A stretch of DNA of 64,000 nucleotides, from NCBI RefSeq assembly GCF_009864005.1, contig NZ_WEZQ01000005.1, positions 60,308 to 124,307 on the forward strand. Reading direction: 5' to 3'. Every line of letters starts with the position of its first letter. The first letter of the stretch is position 1. The stretch comes from Furfurilactobacillus milii (GTDB taxonomy: Bacteria > Bacillota > Bacilli > Lactobacillales > Lactobacillaceae). Positions 8,862 to 17,585 of the stretch are shown here, one piece after another. The translations under genes and the position numbers were made by a program. The notes under the pieces were generated by a model. It worked only from the letters and a program-made list of their open reading frames with translations, was not told the DNA's origin and did no database searches.

Positions 8862-9389
8862 ATGAAACTGGCACTAATCATTATTATAGGAATTATCCTC
8901 GCATATTTAATTTATCATTATATTCATCGTCTGATTATTCGTCGGGCGACAAGCATTGTTCGTAATGATGCTCAGGCGACGACGGAAAGTGCTATGACAA
9001 GTGCACTGAATCAGTTGGCTGACGAACACACTTTGAACCAAAACCAAAATCATTTTACAGCGTCTGACACTGTGGCTGACGTGTGGGGTCGCGGCGTAAT
9101 GGCCTTTGAGTTCAGCATGACTGCCGACAATTTGCAGGCAGATCAACTGCCCACTTTAAGGCGACCATTAAACAATGCGCTGGGAGAGTATGCGGTTAAA
9201 AATCATGTTAAACGGTTATCGACGAGCCATCCCACGTTTGTTGTGACTGACTTGTGGTTATTTGAGGGGCAATTGCACATTGATGTTGCCTATTTAATGA
9301 ATGAATCTACCATTGAATATGTTCAGGATCTTAAACGACTTAACCCTTCAGAAAAAATGCCAGCCTCCAGTGCTGAAGAAAACCACTAG
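8862..9389 (+). CDS. Membrane-anchored hypothetical protein
   Basis: A 175-residue protein with one N-terminal membrane segment (residues about 2-21) followed by an Arg-rich stop (HRLIIRRA), so the remainder is predicted cytoplasmic by the positive-inside rule. The soluble part is mixed alpha/beta with no motif I recognise. It is a single gene with a Shine-Dalgarno (GGAGGGG) and a strong terminator behind it. Function unknown. Confidence 0.75.
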   Translation: MKLALIIIIGIILAYLIYHYIHRLIIRRATSIVRNDAQATTESAMTSALNQLADEHTLNQNQNHFTASDTVADVWGRGVMAFEFSMTADNLQADQLPTLRRPLNNALGEYAVKNHVKRLSTSHPTFVVTDLWLFEGQLHIDVAYLMNESTIEYVQDLKRLNPSEKMPASSAEENH

Positions 9390-9430
9390 GGATAACCACT
9401 AGTAAGTCGCTTTTATATGTATAGTTAAAA

Positions 9431-9480
9431 ACAAAAACCGCTTTGAACTAGCACGACTGCTAATTCAAAACGGTTTTTGT
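9431..9480. terminator. Bidirectional terminator between converging genes
   Basis: ACAAAAACCG (9431-9440) pairs perfectly with CGGTTTTTGT (9471-9480), with further internal pairing (TTTGAA/TTCAAA and TAGCA/TGCTA). A and T tracts flank it on both sides, serving the plus-strand ORF and marR. Confidence 0.9.
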
Positions 9481-9490
9481 TAACTCAAAT

Positions 9491-9940
9491 TTAATTATGA
9501 TGTGCCGAGTTTTCACTCAGGTTGTCGTCAATTGTATTCAACATGGCCGACAAAGAGGTTAGTTCTGTACTGCTGAGACCTGCAAAGGTCAAATCATTAA
9601 CACGCTGTAACTGATCATTTATTTTGTCAATCAAATGGGCACCGTCATCGGTGAGCAAAACGCGCCATGCTCGTCGATCCGTATCCGTTTTGACTTTGCG
9701 TACAAAGCCTAAGTTGATCAATTGGTCCAACCGTCGCGTAACGTTGCTTGGGCTGAGATAAATCCGTCTATATAACTGATCCTGTGTTAAACCGGTTTTG
9801 GCGTCGATCTTTAAAAGGAGATAATAATTGCTGGCCGAGAGATTAAGCGGCCGTAATTGATCGTCGAGCAACGCTGTTAGTTTTCTTGAGGCGGTGTTTA
9901 ACTGGGCAATAAGGTCATCGTTTAATGGTGAAAATGCCAT
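9491..9940 (-). CDS. MarR-family transcriptional regulator
   Basis: A 149-residue winged-helix regulator. The recognition helix region LSPSNVTRRLDQLINLGFVRK and the wing TDRRAWRVLLTDDG are typical of MarR proteins. It is 20 bp behind def on the same strand, with GGAGG before the ATG, so the two are probably one operon. Neither the ligand nor the target genes can be read from the sequence; no clear operator palindrome was found in front of def. Confidence 0.9.
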   Translation of the reverse strand: MAFSPLNDDLIAQLNTASRKLTALLDDQLRPLNLSASNYYLLLKIDAKTGLTQDQLYRRIYLSPSNVTRRLDQLINLGFVRKVKTDTDRRAWRVLLTDDGAHLIDKINDQLQRVNDLTFAGLSSTELTSLSAMLNTIDDNLSENSAHHN

Positions 9941-9960
9941 GATTGCTTACCTCCAGGTGT

Positions 9961-10572
9961 TTAACCAATCAACAGGGTGTTTTCTTCGGCCGCAAATGGT
10001 TGTTCCTTATTAATATGGTCATAAAATAGCACACCGTGCAGATGATCAATTTCATGTTGACAAACAATAGCGGGATAATTTTTCAACCGAACTTTGTGGT
10101 CGTTACCGTCAACATCTTGATAACGTAAAGTAATGCGATCAGCGCGCGGCACATAACCAGGTTTATCTTCATCAACTGATAGGCAGCCTTCACCTTCGGA
10201 CAGTGCGCCAAGCTGAACAGATTGGCTAACAATGACGGGATTAATAATTACATCCTTAAAGACCGGGTTGTCTTGAGCTTCCTGGGCAGCCTTTAAGACA
10301 TCATCATGATTATCTGGATCATCTGGTTCTACAGGTGAGGGTACCAGAACGGCTGCCATTTGAATGGAAACGTCCACTTGTGGGGCGGCTAAACCGACTC
10401 CTGCCCTGAGACCATACTTTTCAGCAAGGTCCGGATTTTGACTAACTTCCAGATATTCCATCATGTCCTTTGCAAGTTGTTGGTGTTCCTGACTTAGTGG
10501 AAAGGTGACCTTGTCAGCATACTTGCGTAAGGTAGGGTTACCATCCCGAATAATGTTGTCCATTAATATCAC
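9961..10572 (-). CDS. def: Peptide deformylase
   Basis: A 203-residue type 2 (Gram-positive) deformylase that removes the formyl group from nascent N-terminal methionine. All three metal motifs are present: GVGLAAPQ, EGCLS (metal-binding Cys) and QHEIDHLHG (metal-binding histidines and catalytic Glu). The start is a GTG at 10572, nine bases after GAGGAG, giving an N-terminus reading M-I-L-M-D-N-I-I as in related lactobacilli; the ATG 42 bases further upstream has no ribosome site. It lies divergent to the pdh operon. Confidence 0.95.
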   Translation of the reverse strand: MILMDNIIRDGNPTLRKYADKVTFPLSQEHQQLAKDMMEYLEVSQNPDLAEKYGLRAGVGLAAPQVDVSIQMAAVLVPSPVEPDDPDNHDDVLKAAQEAQDNPVFKDVIINPVIVSQSVQLGALSEGEGCLSVDEDKPGYVPRADRITLRYQDVDGNDHKVRLKNYPAIVCQHEIDHLHGVLFYDHINKEQPFAAEENTLLIG

Positions 10573-11001
10573 GTGCTGTTCCTCCTCATATACTACTAAC
10601 AAATAGTGTACCATATGCTAGAAATTTCGGAACGGCTAAGCGTGAAGACGAATCAAAACAGAAGTCAAGTAATGGACGCAAAACACTGATGATTCAGCCT
10701 TTGAAAGCGGACATGTCCGTTAAGTAAGCTAACAACGCTTCGTGAAAACTAACGCAAAGAAAACTTATTTTAATGTTATTAAATTTGTTTTCAAAGTATA
10801 AAAATATTGCCATGTGAAACGTGAAAGGGTTATGAAAACGTGATTGCACATTTAATACGCTGGGAAAAAGTTCATGTAACAGCGTTTTATGTTTGATTGG
10901 TTGGTTGCTATACAAAAAGCCCCCAAAATGTTCAGAAACTTCACAAGTAAATGGATTGTGTCAAAGACTATTGTGAGATTTTTAACAATTATGAAACCCC
11001 T

Positions 11002-11015
11002 TGCAAACGATTTCT
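11002..11015 (+). promoter_or_regulatory. cre-like site 1 (CcpA) upstream of pdhA
   Basis: TGCAAACGATTTCT matches WGNAARCGNWWWCA except for the last base. Confidence 0.5.
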
Positions 11016-11043
11016 ATATAGCGTTACAATTGTCGGTGAAAGA

Positions 11044-11057
11044 TGAAAGCGCATACA
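11044..11057 (+). promoter_or_regulatory. cre-like site 2 (CcpA) upstream of pdhA
   Basis: TGAAAGCGCATACA matches the stricter cre consensus TGWAARCGYTWWCA at 13 of 14 positions (A in place of T at position 10). It lies 72 bases before the pdhA start. Confidence 0.6.
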
Positions 11058-11129
11058 TTTGCTTGTTGCAAGTTTTAGACAGTGAGCGGATGGAAGCTGT
11101 CATCAAAAAAAGAAAGGAATGTGTGCATT

Positions 11130-12248
11130 ATGGCAAACAACGATTCATCTAAGCCAATTGTAGACTTTGCTGCGATTAAGGAAAATCTCGGTAGTGAATA
11201 CAAAATGGTTCAAGTTCTAGACGGTTCTGCCAAAGTTGTTAATCAAGAGGTGTTTGACTCATTTAGTGATGAACAACTGGTTGATTTCATGAAGAAAATG
11301 GTTTGGGAACGTGCTTTACATGAGCAAACCATGAGCTTTTCACGTCAAGGTCGGTTAGGGTTCTACGCTCCAACGGCTGGTGAAGAAGCCAGTGAAATGG
11401 GCAGTGTCTCAGCTTTTGAACCTCAGGATTTCTTGTTCCCGGCTTACCGTGACCTACCACAACTGATCCAACATGGTGGTTCAGTTGAAAAAGGCTTCTT
11501 ATGGTCACGTGGTCATGTTAAGGGTAATCAGTATGATCCAAAGTATCGTGCATGGATGCCACAAATTATTATCGGTGCTCAATTCGTTGAAGCTGCCGGT
11601 GCTGCTTTAGGAATTAAGAAGAACGGTGAGAACAACGTTGCCTTTGTTTACACCGGTGATGGTGGGACTTCGCAAGGTGATACTTATGAAGGTTTGAACT
11701 TTGCCGGTGCCTTCCAAGCACCATTAGTTGCCATCATTCAAAATAACGGCTTTGCGATTTCTGTTCCACGGAAGAAGCAAACAGCTGCCACAACGTTGGC
11801 TCAAAAGGCTGTTGCTGCCGGAATGCCTTCTGTTCAGGTTGATGGGATGGATATCTTGGCTGTTTATTCTGTTGCTAAGGCTGCTCGTGAATACGCCGCA
11901 GCAGGCAATGGGCCAGTGTTGATTGAAACCTTAACTTACCGTTACGGTGCCCACAGCTCAGCTGGTGACGATCCTTCACGGTACCGTACTAAGGAAGAAG
12001 AAAAACCTTGGCACGATAACGACCCATTAATCCGTTTGCGTAAGGTACTAGAAGACAAAGGACTTTGGTCCGATCAACAGGAAAGTGACTATGTTGACGA
12101 ATGCAAGACGCAGTTCAAGGCTGACTTGAAAGCTGCCGATGCAGAACCTAAACAAACAAATGTTGAAATGTTAAAGAACACGTTCGAAGTACCAACTCCG
12201 AACATCAAGGCACAAATTGCCGAATTTGAAGCAAAGGAGTCGAAGTAA
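11130..12248 (+). CDS. pdhA: Pyruvate dehydrogenase E1 component, alpha subunit
   Basis: A 372-residue E1-alpha. The thiamine diphosphate motif begins at GDGGTSQGD and ends at NNGFAIS, and the conserved loop around YGAHSSAGDDPSRYR near the active site is present. It decarboxylates pyruvate with PdhB in the pyruvate dehydrogenase complex, feeding acetyl-CoA synthesis. ATG 11130 follows AAAGGAA; the frame is open upstream to 11082 but without another good start. First gene of pdhABCD, two bases from pdhB. Confidence 0.96.
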   Translation: MANNDSSKPIVDFAAIKENLGSEYKMVQVLDGSAKVVNQEVFDSFSDEQLVDFMKKMVWERALHEQTMSFSRQGRLGFYAPTAGEEASEMGSVSAFEPQDFLFPAYRDLPQLIQHGGSVEKGFLWSRGHVKGNQYDPKYRAWMPQIIIGAQFVEAAGAALGIKKNGENNVAFVYTGDGGTSQGDTYEGLNFAGAFQAPLVAIIQNNGFAISVPRKKQTAATTLAQKAVAAGMPSVQVDGMDILAVYSVAKAAREYAAAGNGPVLIETLTYRYGAHSSAGDDPSRYRTKEEEKPWHDNDPLIRLRKVLEDKGLWSDQQESDYVDECKTQFKADLKAADAEPKQTNVEMLKNTFEVPTPNIKAQIAEFEAKESK

Positions 12249-12250
12249 TC

Positions 12251-13228
12251 ATGGCTACGAAAACTTATATTCAAGCGATTACTGACGGACTTGATCAGGT
12301 CCTAAGCGACGATGACAAGACGTTAATCTTCGGTGAAGATGTCGGTAAAAACGGTGGTGTTTTCCGTACCACTCAAGGATTACAAGACAAGTACGGTGAA
12401 GACCGGGTATTTGACACACCATTGGCTGAATCAGGTATTCTTGGTTTAGCAATGGGATTAGCAGCAACTGGTTGGCGGCCACTTCCTGAAATCCAATTTA
12501 TGGGTTTCACATTTGAAGCTGTTGACTCCATTGCTGGTCAAATGTCACGGACACGGTTCCGTTTCGGTGGCGAAAAGAATATGCCAATCACGATTCGGAC
12601 ACCATTTGGTGGTGGGACACACACCGCTGAAATGCACTCAGATAACTTGGAAAGCTTCTTCACTGACGTTCCTGGATTGCGTGTGGTAACACCTTCCAAT
12701 CCTTATGATGCAAAGGGCTTGATTATTTCAGCTGTTGAAAACAACGACCCCGTATTGTTCATGGAAAACTTGAAGTTGTACCGTTCCATGAAAGCTGAAG
12801 TGCCAGACGACAAGTACACGGTTCCGTTGGACACTGCCAAAGTGGTTCGCGAAGGAACTGATATCACCGTTGTTGCTTACAGTGCTGAAGTTAATGAAGC
12901 ACTGAAAGTAGCTGACAAATTAGCTAAGGAAAACATTTCAGTTGAAGTTATCGATTTGGTTTCCCTATCACCAATTGACACAGACACAATCTTCAAGTCA
13001 ATCGACAAGACGCATCATGTTGTGATGGTTCAAGAAGCACAACGGATGGCTGGTGTCGGTGCGACAGTCGTATCTGATATCGCTGAAAACGACATTCTTT
13101 CATTGGACGCCCCAATTGGACGGGTAGCCGCTCCAGACAGCATTTACCCATTTGCTTTGGCTGAAGACGACTGGATTCCGGATGCCGCTGAAATTGAAGC
13201 AAAGGTTCGTGAAATCCTCACATACTGA
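12251..13228 (+). CDS. pdhB: Pyruvate dehydrogenase E1 component, beta subunit
   Basis: A 325-residue transketolase-like E1-beta with the characteristic GEDVGKNGGVFRTTQGL start, the TPLAESGI segment and a C-terminal transketolase domain. It completes the alpha2beta2 E1 with PdhA. Its Shine-Dalgarno (AAAGGAG) lies inside the end of pdhA, 11 bases ahead of the ATG. Confidence 0.96.
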   Translation: MATKTYIQAITDGLDQVLSDDDKTLIFGEDVGKNGGVFRTTQGLQDKYGEDRVFDTPLAESGILGLAMGLAATGWRPLPEIQFMGFTFEAVDSIAGQMSRTRFRFGGEKNMPITIRTPFGGGTHTAEMHSDNLESFFTDVPGLRVVTPSNPYDAKGLIISAVENNDPVLFMENLKLYRSMKAEVPDDKYTVPLDTAKVVREGTDITVVAYSAEVNEALKVADKLAKENISVEVIDLVSLSPIDTDTIFKSIDKTHHVVMVQEAQRMAGVGATVVSDIAENDILSLDAPIGRVAAPDSIYPFALAEDDWIPDAAEIEAKVREILTY

Positions 13229-13292
13229 TACTGACGTTTGATAATCAGATCAGACGGGTTTACCCGTAAATTCGATGAAAGGAAGATATTCC

Positions 13293-14627
13293 ATGTCCTA
13301 CAAATTCAAATTGCCAGAACTTGGTGAAGGAATGGCCGAAGGTGAAATTGCTGCCTGGGATGTTAAGGAAGGCGACAAGGTCGCTGAAGATGACACCCTG
13401 GTAGAAATTCAAAACGATAAGTCCGTTTCAGAATTACCATCACCAGTTGCTGGTACTGTTAAAAAGATTTATATGCAAGCAGGTGAAACTGCTAAAATTG
13501 GCGATCCATTAGTTGAGATTGATGATGGTTCACCTGACACCCCTGATGATGACGCTGCGCCTGCAGCACCAGCAGAAGCTTCTGCTGCGCCTGAAAGTGC
13601 TACACCAGCTCCAGAACCTGCTGCCACACCAGCGGCAGCTGCACCAGCCGCTCCAGCTACAGGTGCCAACCCGAACCCTGTATTGAGCAACCCAAGTAAA
13701 CTTGTGTTGGCAATGCCATCGGTTCGTCAATATGCTCGTGACAACAATGTCGATATCTCGATTGTTGCCCCAACTGGCAAGCATGGTCAGGTATTAAAGA
13801 GTGACGTTGATGCCGCTAAGAATGGTGCAGCACCAGCTGCAACCACGGCTGCACCAGCTGCAGCAAGTGCTCCTGCTGACACTGCCGCAGCTCCAATCAA
13901 GCCATACGTTTCAGCAACGCCTGATCTTGAAACACGTGAACCAATGTCAATGACACGGAAGGCTATTGCTAAAGCAATGGTTACCTCCAAGCACACTGCA
14001 CCACACGTAACTTCATTTGATGATGTCGATGTGACTGCATTGATGGCTAACCGGAAGAAGTACAAGGCGATTGCCGCTGACCGTGACATCCACTTGACCT
14101 TCTTGCCGTATGTTGCCAAAGCTTTGGTTGCCGTCTTAAAGGACTTCCCAACCTTAAATGCGTCAATTGATGACAGTACTCAAGAAATTGTTTACAAGCA
14201 CTATTACAACATTGGTATTGCTACGGACACACCACATGGTCTGTATGTACCAAATGTTAAGAATGCTGATTCCAAGGGTATGTTTGAAATTGCTAAAGAA
14301 ATCACTGATAACACCCAGAAGGCTCAAGACAACAAGCTGTCAGCTGCTGAGATGTCCGGTGGTTCTATCACCATTAGTAACGTTGGTTCTATCGGTGGTG
14401 GCTGGTTTACACCAGTTATTAACTACCCAGAAGTTGCGATCCTTGGTGTTGGTAAGATTGCTAAAGAACCATATGTCAACGACGATGGTGAAATCGTTGT
14501 TGGTAACATGTTGAAGCTGTCACTGAGTTATGACCACCGTTTGATTGATGGTGCAACTGCACAACGCGCATTGAACGAGTTGAAGCAATTGTTGCACGAC
14601 CCAGACATGCTGTTAATGGAGGGATGA
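13293..14627 (+). CDS. pdhC: Dihydrolipoamide acetyltransferase (E2) of pyruvate dehydrogenase
   Basis: A 444-residue E2. One lipoyl domain (about 1-78, modified Lys43 in QNDKSV), an Ala/Pro-rich hinge (about 85-135), a peripheral-subunit-binding domain (about 145-180, [10 protein letters not shown]), a second Ala-rich hinge, and the catalytic acyltransferase domain with His415 and Asp419 in HRLIDG. ATG 13293 is preceded by AAAGGAAG; upstream in-frame codons have no such site. The 64-base gap from pdhB carries a weak inverted sequence but no terminator. Confidence 0.95.
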   Translation: MSYKFKLPELGEGMAEGEIAAWDVKEGDKVAEDDTLVEIQNDKSVSELPSPVAGTVKKIYMQAGETAKIGDPLVEIDDGSPDTPDDDAAPAAPAEASAAPESATPAPEPAATPAAAAPAAPATGANPNPVLSNPSKLVLAMPSVRQYARDNNVDISIVAPTGKHGQVLKSDVDAAKNGAAPAATTAAPAAASAPADTAAAPIKPYVSATPDLETREPMSMTRKAIAKAMVTSKHTAPHVTSFDDVDVTALMANRKKYKAIAADRDIHLTFLPYVAKALVAVLKDFPTLNASIDDSTQEIVYKHYYNIGIATDTPHGLYVPNVKNADSKGMFEIAKEITDNTQKAQDNKLSAAEMSGGSITISNVGSIGGGWFTPVINYPEVAILGVGKIAKEPYVNDDGEIVVGNMLKLSLSYDHRLIDGATAQRALNELKQLLHDPDMLLMEG

Positions 14628-14634
14628 TTTAACA

Positions 14635-16065
14635 ATGGCTGATGTAGAACAAAAAGACACGGTGATTATTGGTGCAGGCCCCGGTGGTTATGTTGCCGCT
14701 ATTCGGGCGGCCGAACTTGGTCAACAAGTGACGGTAGTTGAACAATCAGAAACACTCGGCGGTGTTTGTTTAAACGTCGGTTGTGTTCCTTCAAAGGCGT
14801 TAATTCAAGCTGGCCACCGTTTGCAAGAAGCAAATGATGCCTCAACTTACGGCATTACAACAGCTGGTCCAGCCACAATCGATTTTGCTAAAACGCAAGA
14901 ATGGAAGCAAAAGAAGGTTGTTGACCGGATGACCAGTGGGGTTGCCATGTTGCTGAAAAAGCACAAGGTTGAAGTGATTCGCGGTGAAGCCACACTAGAC
15001 AGTGACACACTATTACGTGTTATCGCTCCTGGACCAAAGCAGTTCATGAGCCGTGACACAGGTCGGACACTGGCTTTCAAAGACTTGATCATTGCATCAG
15101 GTTCACGACCAGTCGAAATTCCTAACTTCAAATTTGAAGGTCGGGTTATCGATTCAACTGGTGGTCTGAACTTACCAGAAATCCCTAAGGAATTGGTGGT
15201 TATTGGTGGTGGTTATGTCGGAACTGAATTAGCTGGTGCCTATGCAAACCTCGGCGCTCACGTAACGATTCTTGAAGGCACACCATCGATTCTGCCTAAC
15301 TTTGAAAAAGACATGGTTTCATTAGTGCTTAAGAACTTGAAGGCTCATAAAGTTGATGTTATTACGAGCGCGATGGCTAAGAAGTCTGAACAAGATGACA
15401 ACTCTGTGACTGTCACCTATGAAGTTGATGGCAAGGCTCAAACAATCAAGGCTGACTACTGCATGGTCACTGTTGGTCGCAAGCCTAACACAGACAACCT
15501 TGGGCTTGAATTTACGGATGTTAAGACTGACAAACGTGGTTTCATTGAAGTCGATGATCAAGGTCGGACAGCTTCTCCGCATATCTACGCAATCGGTGAT
15601 ATTGTGAACAATGGTCCAGCATTGGCGCACAAAGCCTTCTTCAATGGTAAGGTTGCCGCTGGTGCAATCGCAGGTCATCACACTGCAAATGATTATGTAA
15701 GTGTTCCTGCCGTTTGTTTCGCAGACCCTGAATTGGCCACGGTTGGGTACACCCAGGCTGAAGCCAAGGATGCTGGTTTGGAAGTTAGCACCGCTAAGTT
15801 CCCATTTGCTGGGAATGCGCGGGCGGTTTCAATGGATCAAGCAGATGGATTCGTTCGTTTGGTCACAACTAAGGAAGACAACACCCTTGTTGGTGCACAG
15901 GTTGTTGGCCCAGATGCCAGTGATTTAATCGCCGAATTAAGTTTGGCAGTTAACTCACACATGAATGCCGAAGACGTTGCTTTGACCATTCACCCACACC
16001 CAACTTTGAGTGAACCGATTCAAGAAGCTGCGGATATCGCAATCGGTTTCCCAACTCATATCTAA
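14635..16065 (+). CDS. pdhD: Dihydrolipoamide dehydrogenase (E3)
   Basis: A 476-residue flavoprotein disulphide reductase. FAD-binding GAGPGG (13-18), redox-active Cys45 and Cys50 in GGVCLNVGC, NAD-binding GGGYVGTE, the second FAD motif AIGDI, and the catalytic HPHPTLSE near the C-terminus are all present. It reoxidises the lipoyl group of PdhC with NAD+. Seven bases separate it from pdhC, and a strong terminator follows. Last gene of the operon. Confidence 0.96.
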   Translation: MADVEQKDTVIIGAGPGGYVAAIRAAELGQQVTVVEQSETLGGVCLNVGCVPSKALIQAGHRLQEANDASTYGITTAGPATIDFAKTQEWKQKKVVDRMTSGVAMLLKKHKVEVIRGEATLDSDTLLRVIAPGPKQFMSRDTGRTLAFKDLIIASGSRPVEIPNFKFEGRVIDSTGGLNLPEIPKELVVIGGGYVGTELAGAYANLGAHVTILEGTPSILPNFEKDMVSLVLKNLKAHKVDVITSAMAKKSEQDDNSVTVTYEVDGKAQTIKADYCMVTVGRKPNTDNLGLEFTDVKTDKRGFIEVDDQGRTASPHIYAIGDIVNNGPALAHKAFFNGKVAAGAIAGHHTANDYVSVPAVCFADPELATVGYTQAEAKDAGLEVSTAKFPFAGNARAVSMDQADGFVRLVTTKEDNTLVGAQVVGPDASDLIAELSLAVNSHMNAEDVALTIHPHPTLSEPIQEAADIAIGFPTHI

Positions 16066-16090
16066 CATCGTAATGCACACATCATTACTG

Positions 16091-16120
16091 AAAAAGAGGC
16101 TGGTAACAGCCTCTTTTTTT
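16091..16120 (+). terminator. Terminator of the pdh operon
   Basis: AAAAAGAGGCTG pairs with CAGCCTCTTTTT around GTAA and runs into seven or more T residues. Confidence 0.93.
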
Positions 16121-16203
16121 GCGGAAAATAATGCAGATAACTGATTGTGCTCACCAATTTTGTGGATTGTGTAGTGCAATTACGGTCTCATGCACTGATT
16201 TAC

Positions 16204-16231
16204 TTGATATTCGGAGCGGCTTGGGTAAAAT
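16204..16231 (+). promoter_or_regulatory. Promoter of the LDH-like gene
   Basis: TTGATA (16204-16209) and TAAAAT (16226-16231) are 16 bp apart. Confidence 0.65.
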
Positions 16232-16325
16232 TATGGTAAACATAAACTAATATTTCAATTAATTGAGTCAAACGCATATTTATTGCTGTACTTAATACGT
16301 TTTATTCAAGAGGGATGGTCTGTTA

Positions 16326-17276
16326 ATGAAGCCAAATTTAGTGCTATATGGGACCGGGAGATTTAATCAATTATTGTTATCCAGTTTGATCGCGTTGGAT
16401 TTACCAATTGGAATGGCTGTTATGGATTCTGGGGACGTTGCTGCTGATCAGCTTTACGCGGATACACAAGTGGCTGCTGAAGGCTGCACGAATTTAAACG
16501 TTAAAATTGCGACGCAAACTGACCTAGTAACAGCGGATGCCATTATTTTCGGCGATATTGCGCCGATGGAAGCTGGGACGGAACGCGATGATGCGTTGAG
16601 CGTTGTAATGCCTCGTTTGCGCAACTTCATTCGTGAGGCGATGGCACAAGGCTTTAAGGGAAAGATGATTGTCGCCAGTCAATATGACGATTTATTGACA
16701 TACTTTGCCCAGAAGTTTTCCGGTGTTGGCGTCAGCAACTGCATTGGTGTTGGGACATTAGCCCATACAACGATTTTAAATAACACTTTAGCGAGAACAT
16801 TTAATGTGCCGCTTGATAGTTTGCATGCCTACGTAGTGGGAATTGCCAATGATCACTTGATTGCTTGGAGCCGATCAACGGTCGGACCGGCACCAGTGCT
16901 TTCACTGATGGCAAATGAGGATATTAACTTTGATGCTGCTGAATTAGGCGAGATTGAACAACAGCTGAATGCAACTGCCATTTCGACTAATGATGCACTG
17001 CGCGCGCAATCAGTAATTAAAATTTTAAATGGAATCTTTTTCGATCGTCCGTTTATCGGTTCTTTAACCAATTTGCTGACGATTACTGAAGAACGAGTGA
17101 CACCACTCAGCACGCCAGTCCGTGTTAATGCAGCAGGGGTTTCAAAACTCGTTGATGTAAGTTATTCTGATTTGGAGCAACGTCAATTAGACGAAATTGG
17201 TAGTCAAGTTCGTGATACTACATTGGCGATTGAAAAGGGAAGTTTGGAAGAGGACGACGATGAAGACGAACATTGA
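16326..17276 (+). CDS. Lactate/malate dehydrogenase-fold protein lacking catalytic residues
   Basis: A 316-residue protein. Much of it aligns with L-lactate dehydrogenase: an N-terminal Rossmann start (YGTGRFNQ, third Gly missing), the mobile-loop region around GTERDD, FKGKMIVAS..LLTYFAQKFSG where LDH has the NPVD segment, and LDSLHAYVVG just before the active site. The LDH substrate-site Asp and Arg are replaced by His147 and Ile150, and GEHGD has become GIANDH (172-177), so ordinary LDH chemistry is unlikely. The C-terminus is strongly acidic. It sits between pdhD and a UPF0223 gene whose start it overlaps by 17 bases. A structural or sensory role, or other chemistry, are open possibilities. 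Confidence 0.75.
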   Translation: MKPNLVLYGTGRFNQLLLSSLIALDLPIGMAVMDSGDVAADQLYADTQVAAEGCTNLNVKIATQTDLVTADAIIFGDIAPMEAGTERDDALSVVMPRLRNFIREAMAQGFKGKMIVASQYDDLLTYFAQKFSGVGVSNCIGVGTLAHTTILNNTLARTFNVPLDSLHAYVVGIANDHLIAWSRSTVGPAPVLSLMANEDINFDAAELGEIEQQLNATAISTNDALRAQSVIKILNGIFFDRPFIGSLTNLLTITEERVTPLSTPVRVNAAGVSKLVDVSYSDLEQRQLDEIGSQVRDTTLAIEKGSLEEDDDEDEH

Positions 17277-17535
17277 TTTACCGTTGGATGAACAGTGGTC
17301 TCGTCAAGAGATTGTTGTTGCCACTCGTTTATACGAATTAGTTTTGGAAGCCAATGAGACCGGTGTCGATCGGGAAAAATTATTGGCAGCGTACGACGCG
17401 TTTACGCAAATGATGCCATCAAAAGGTCAACGTCGTCAGTTAGATCGGCAGTTCGAAAAACAGGCTGGCGTCAGTATTTACGCGACCATTAAACAAGCTC
17501 AGAGCAGTTCTCGCAAACGGCTACGAATTGAGTAA
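17260..17535 (+). CDS. UPF0223 family protein (YktA-like)
   Basis: A 91-residue protein starting with the family signature D-L-P-L-D-x-x-W-S and containing FTQMMPSKGQRRQLDRQFEKQAG-like sequence typical of UPF0223. ATG 17260 is five bases after AGAGGA and overlaps the end of the LDH-like gene, so the two are translationally coupled. The function of the family is unknown. Near inositol-phosphatase genes in Bacillus and lactobacilli, as here. Confidence 0.88.
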   Translation: MKTNIDLPLDEQWSRQEIVVATRLYELVLEANETGVDREKLLAAYDAFTQMMPSKGQRRQLDRQFEKQAGVSIYATIKQAQSSSRKRLRIE

Positions 17536-17585
17536 GCGTCATTTTGAAAAATATTTAGTGTAAAAATGCAGAAAGGATCAATTGG

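Larger units (their letters stand above)
10573..11129. other. def-pdhA divergent control region
   Basis: This gene-free 557-base region holds two sequences close to the CcpA cre consensus (11002-11015 and 11044-11057) and a third weaker half-site (TGAAAACG near 10833). No unambiguous -35/-10 pair for pdhA is visible. Two short open frames crossing it (10694-10915 minus, 10889-11152 plus) lack ribosome sites and coding character. Confidence 0.55.

Noticed and set aside
10889..11152. Plus-strand open frame in the def-pdhA intergenic region
   Set aside because: No Shine-Dalgarno, overlaps pdhA start region, lies over the cre-like sites, and has no recognisable protein features.
13469..13784. 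Antisense Ala/Gly-rich open frames in pdhC
   Set aside because: Artefact of the Ala/Pro hinge codons.
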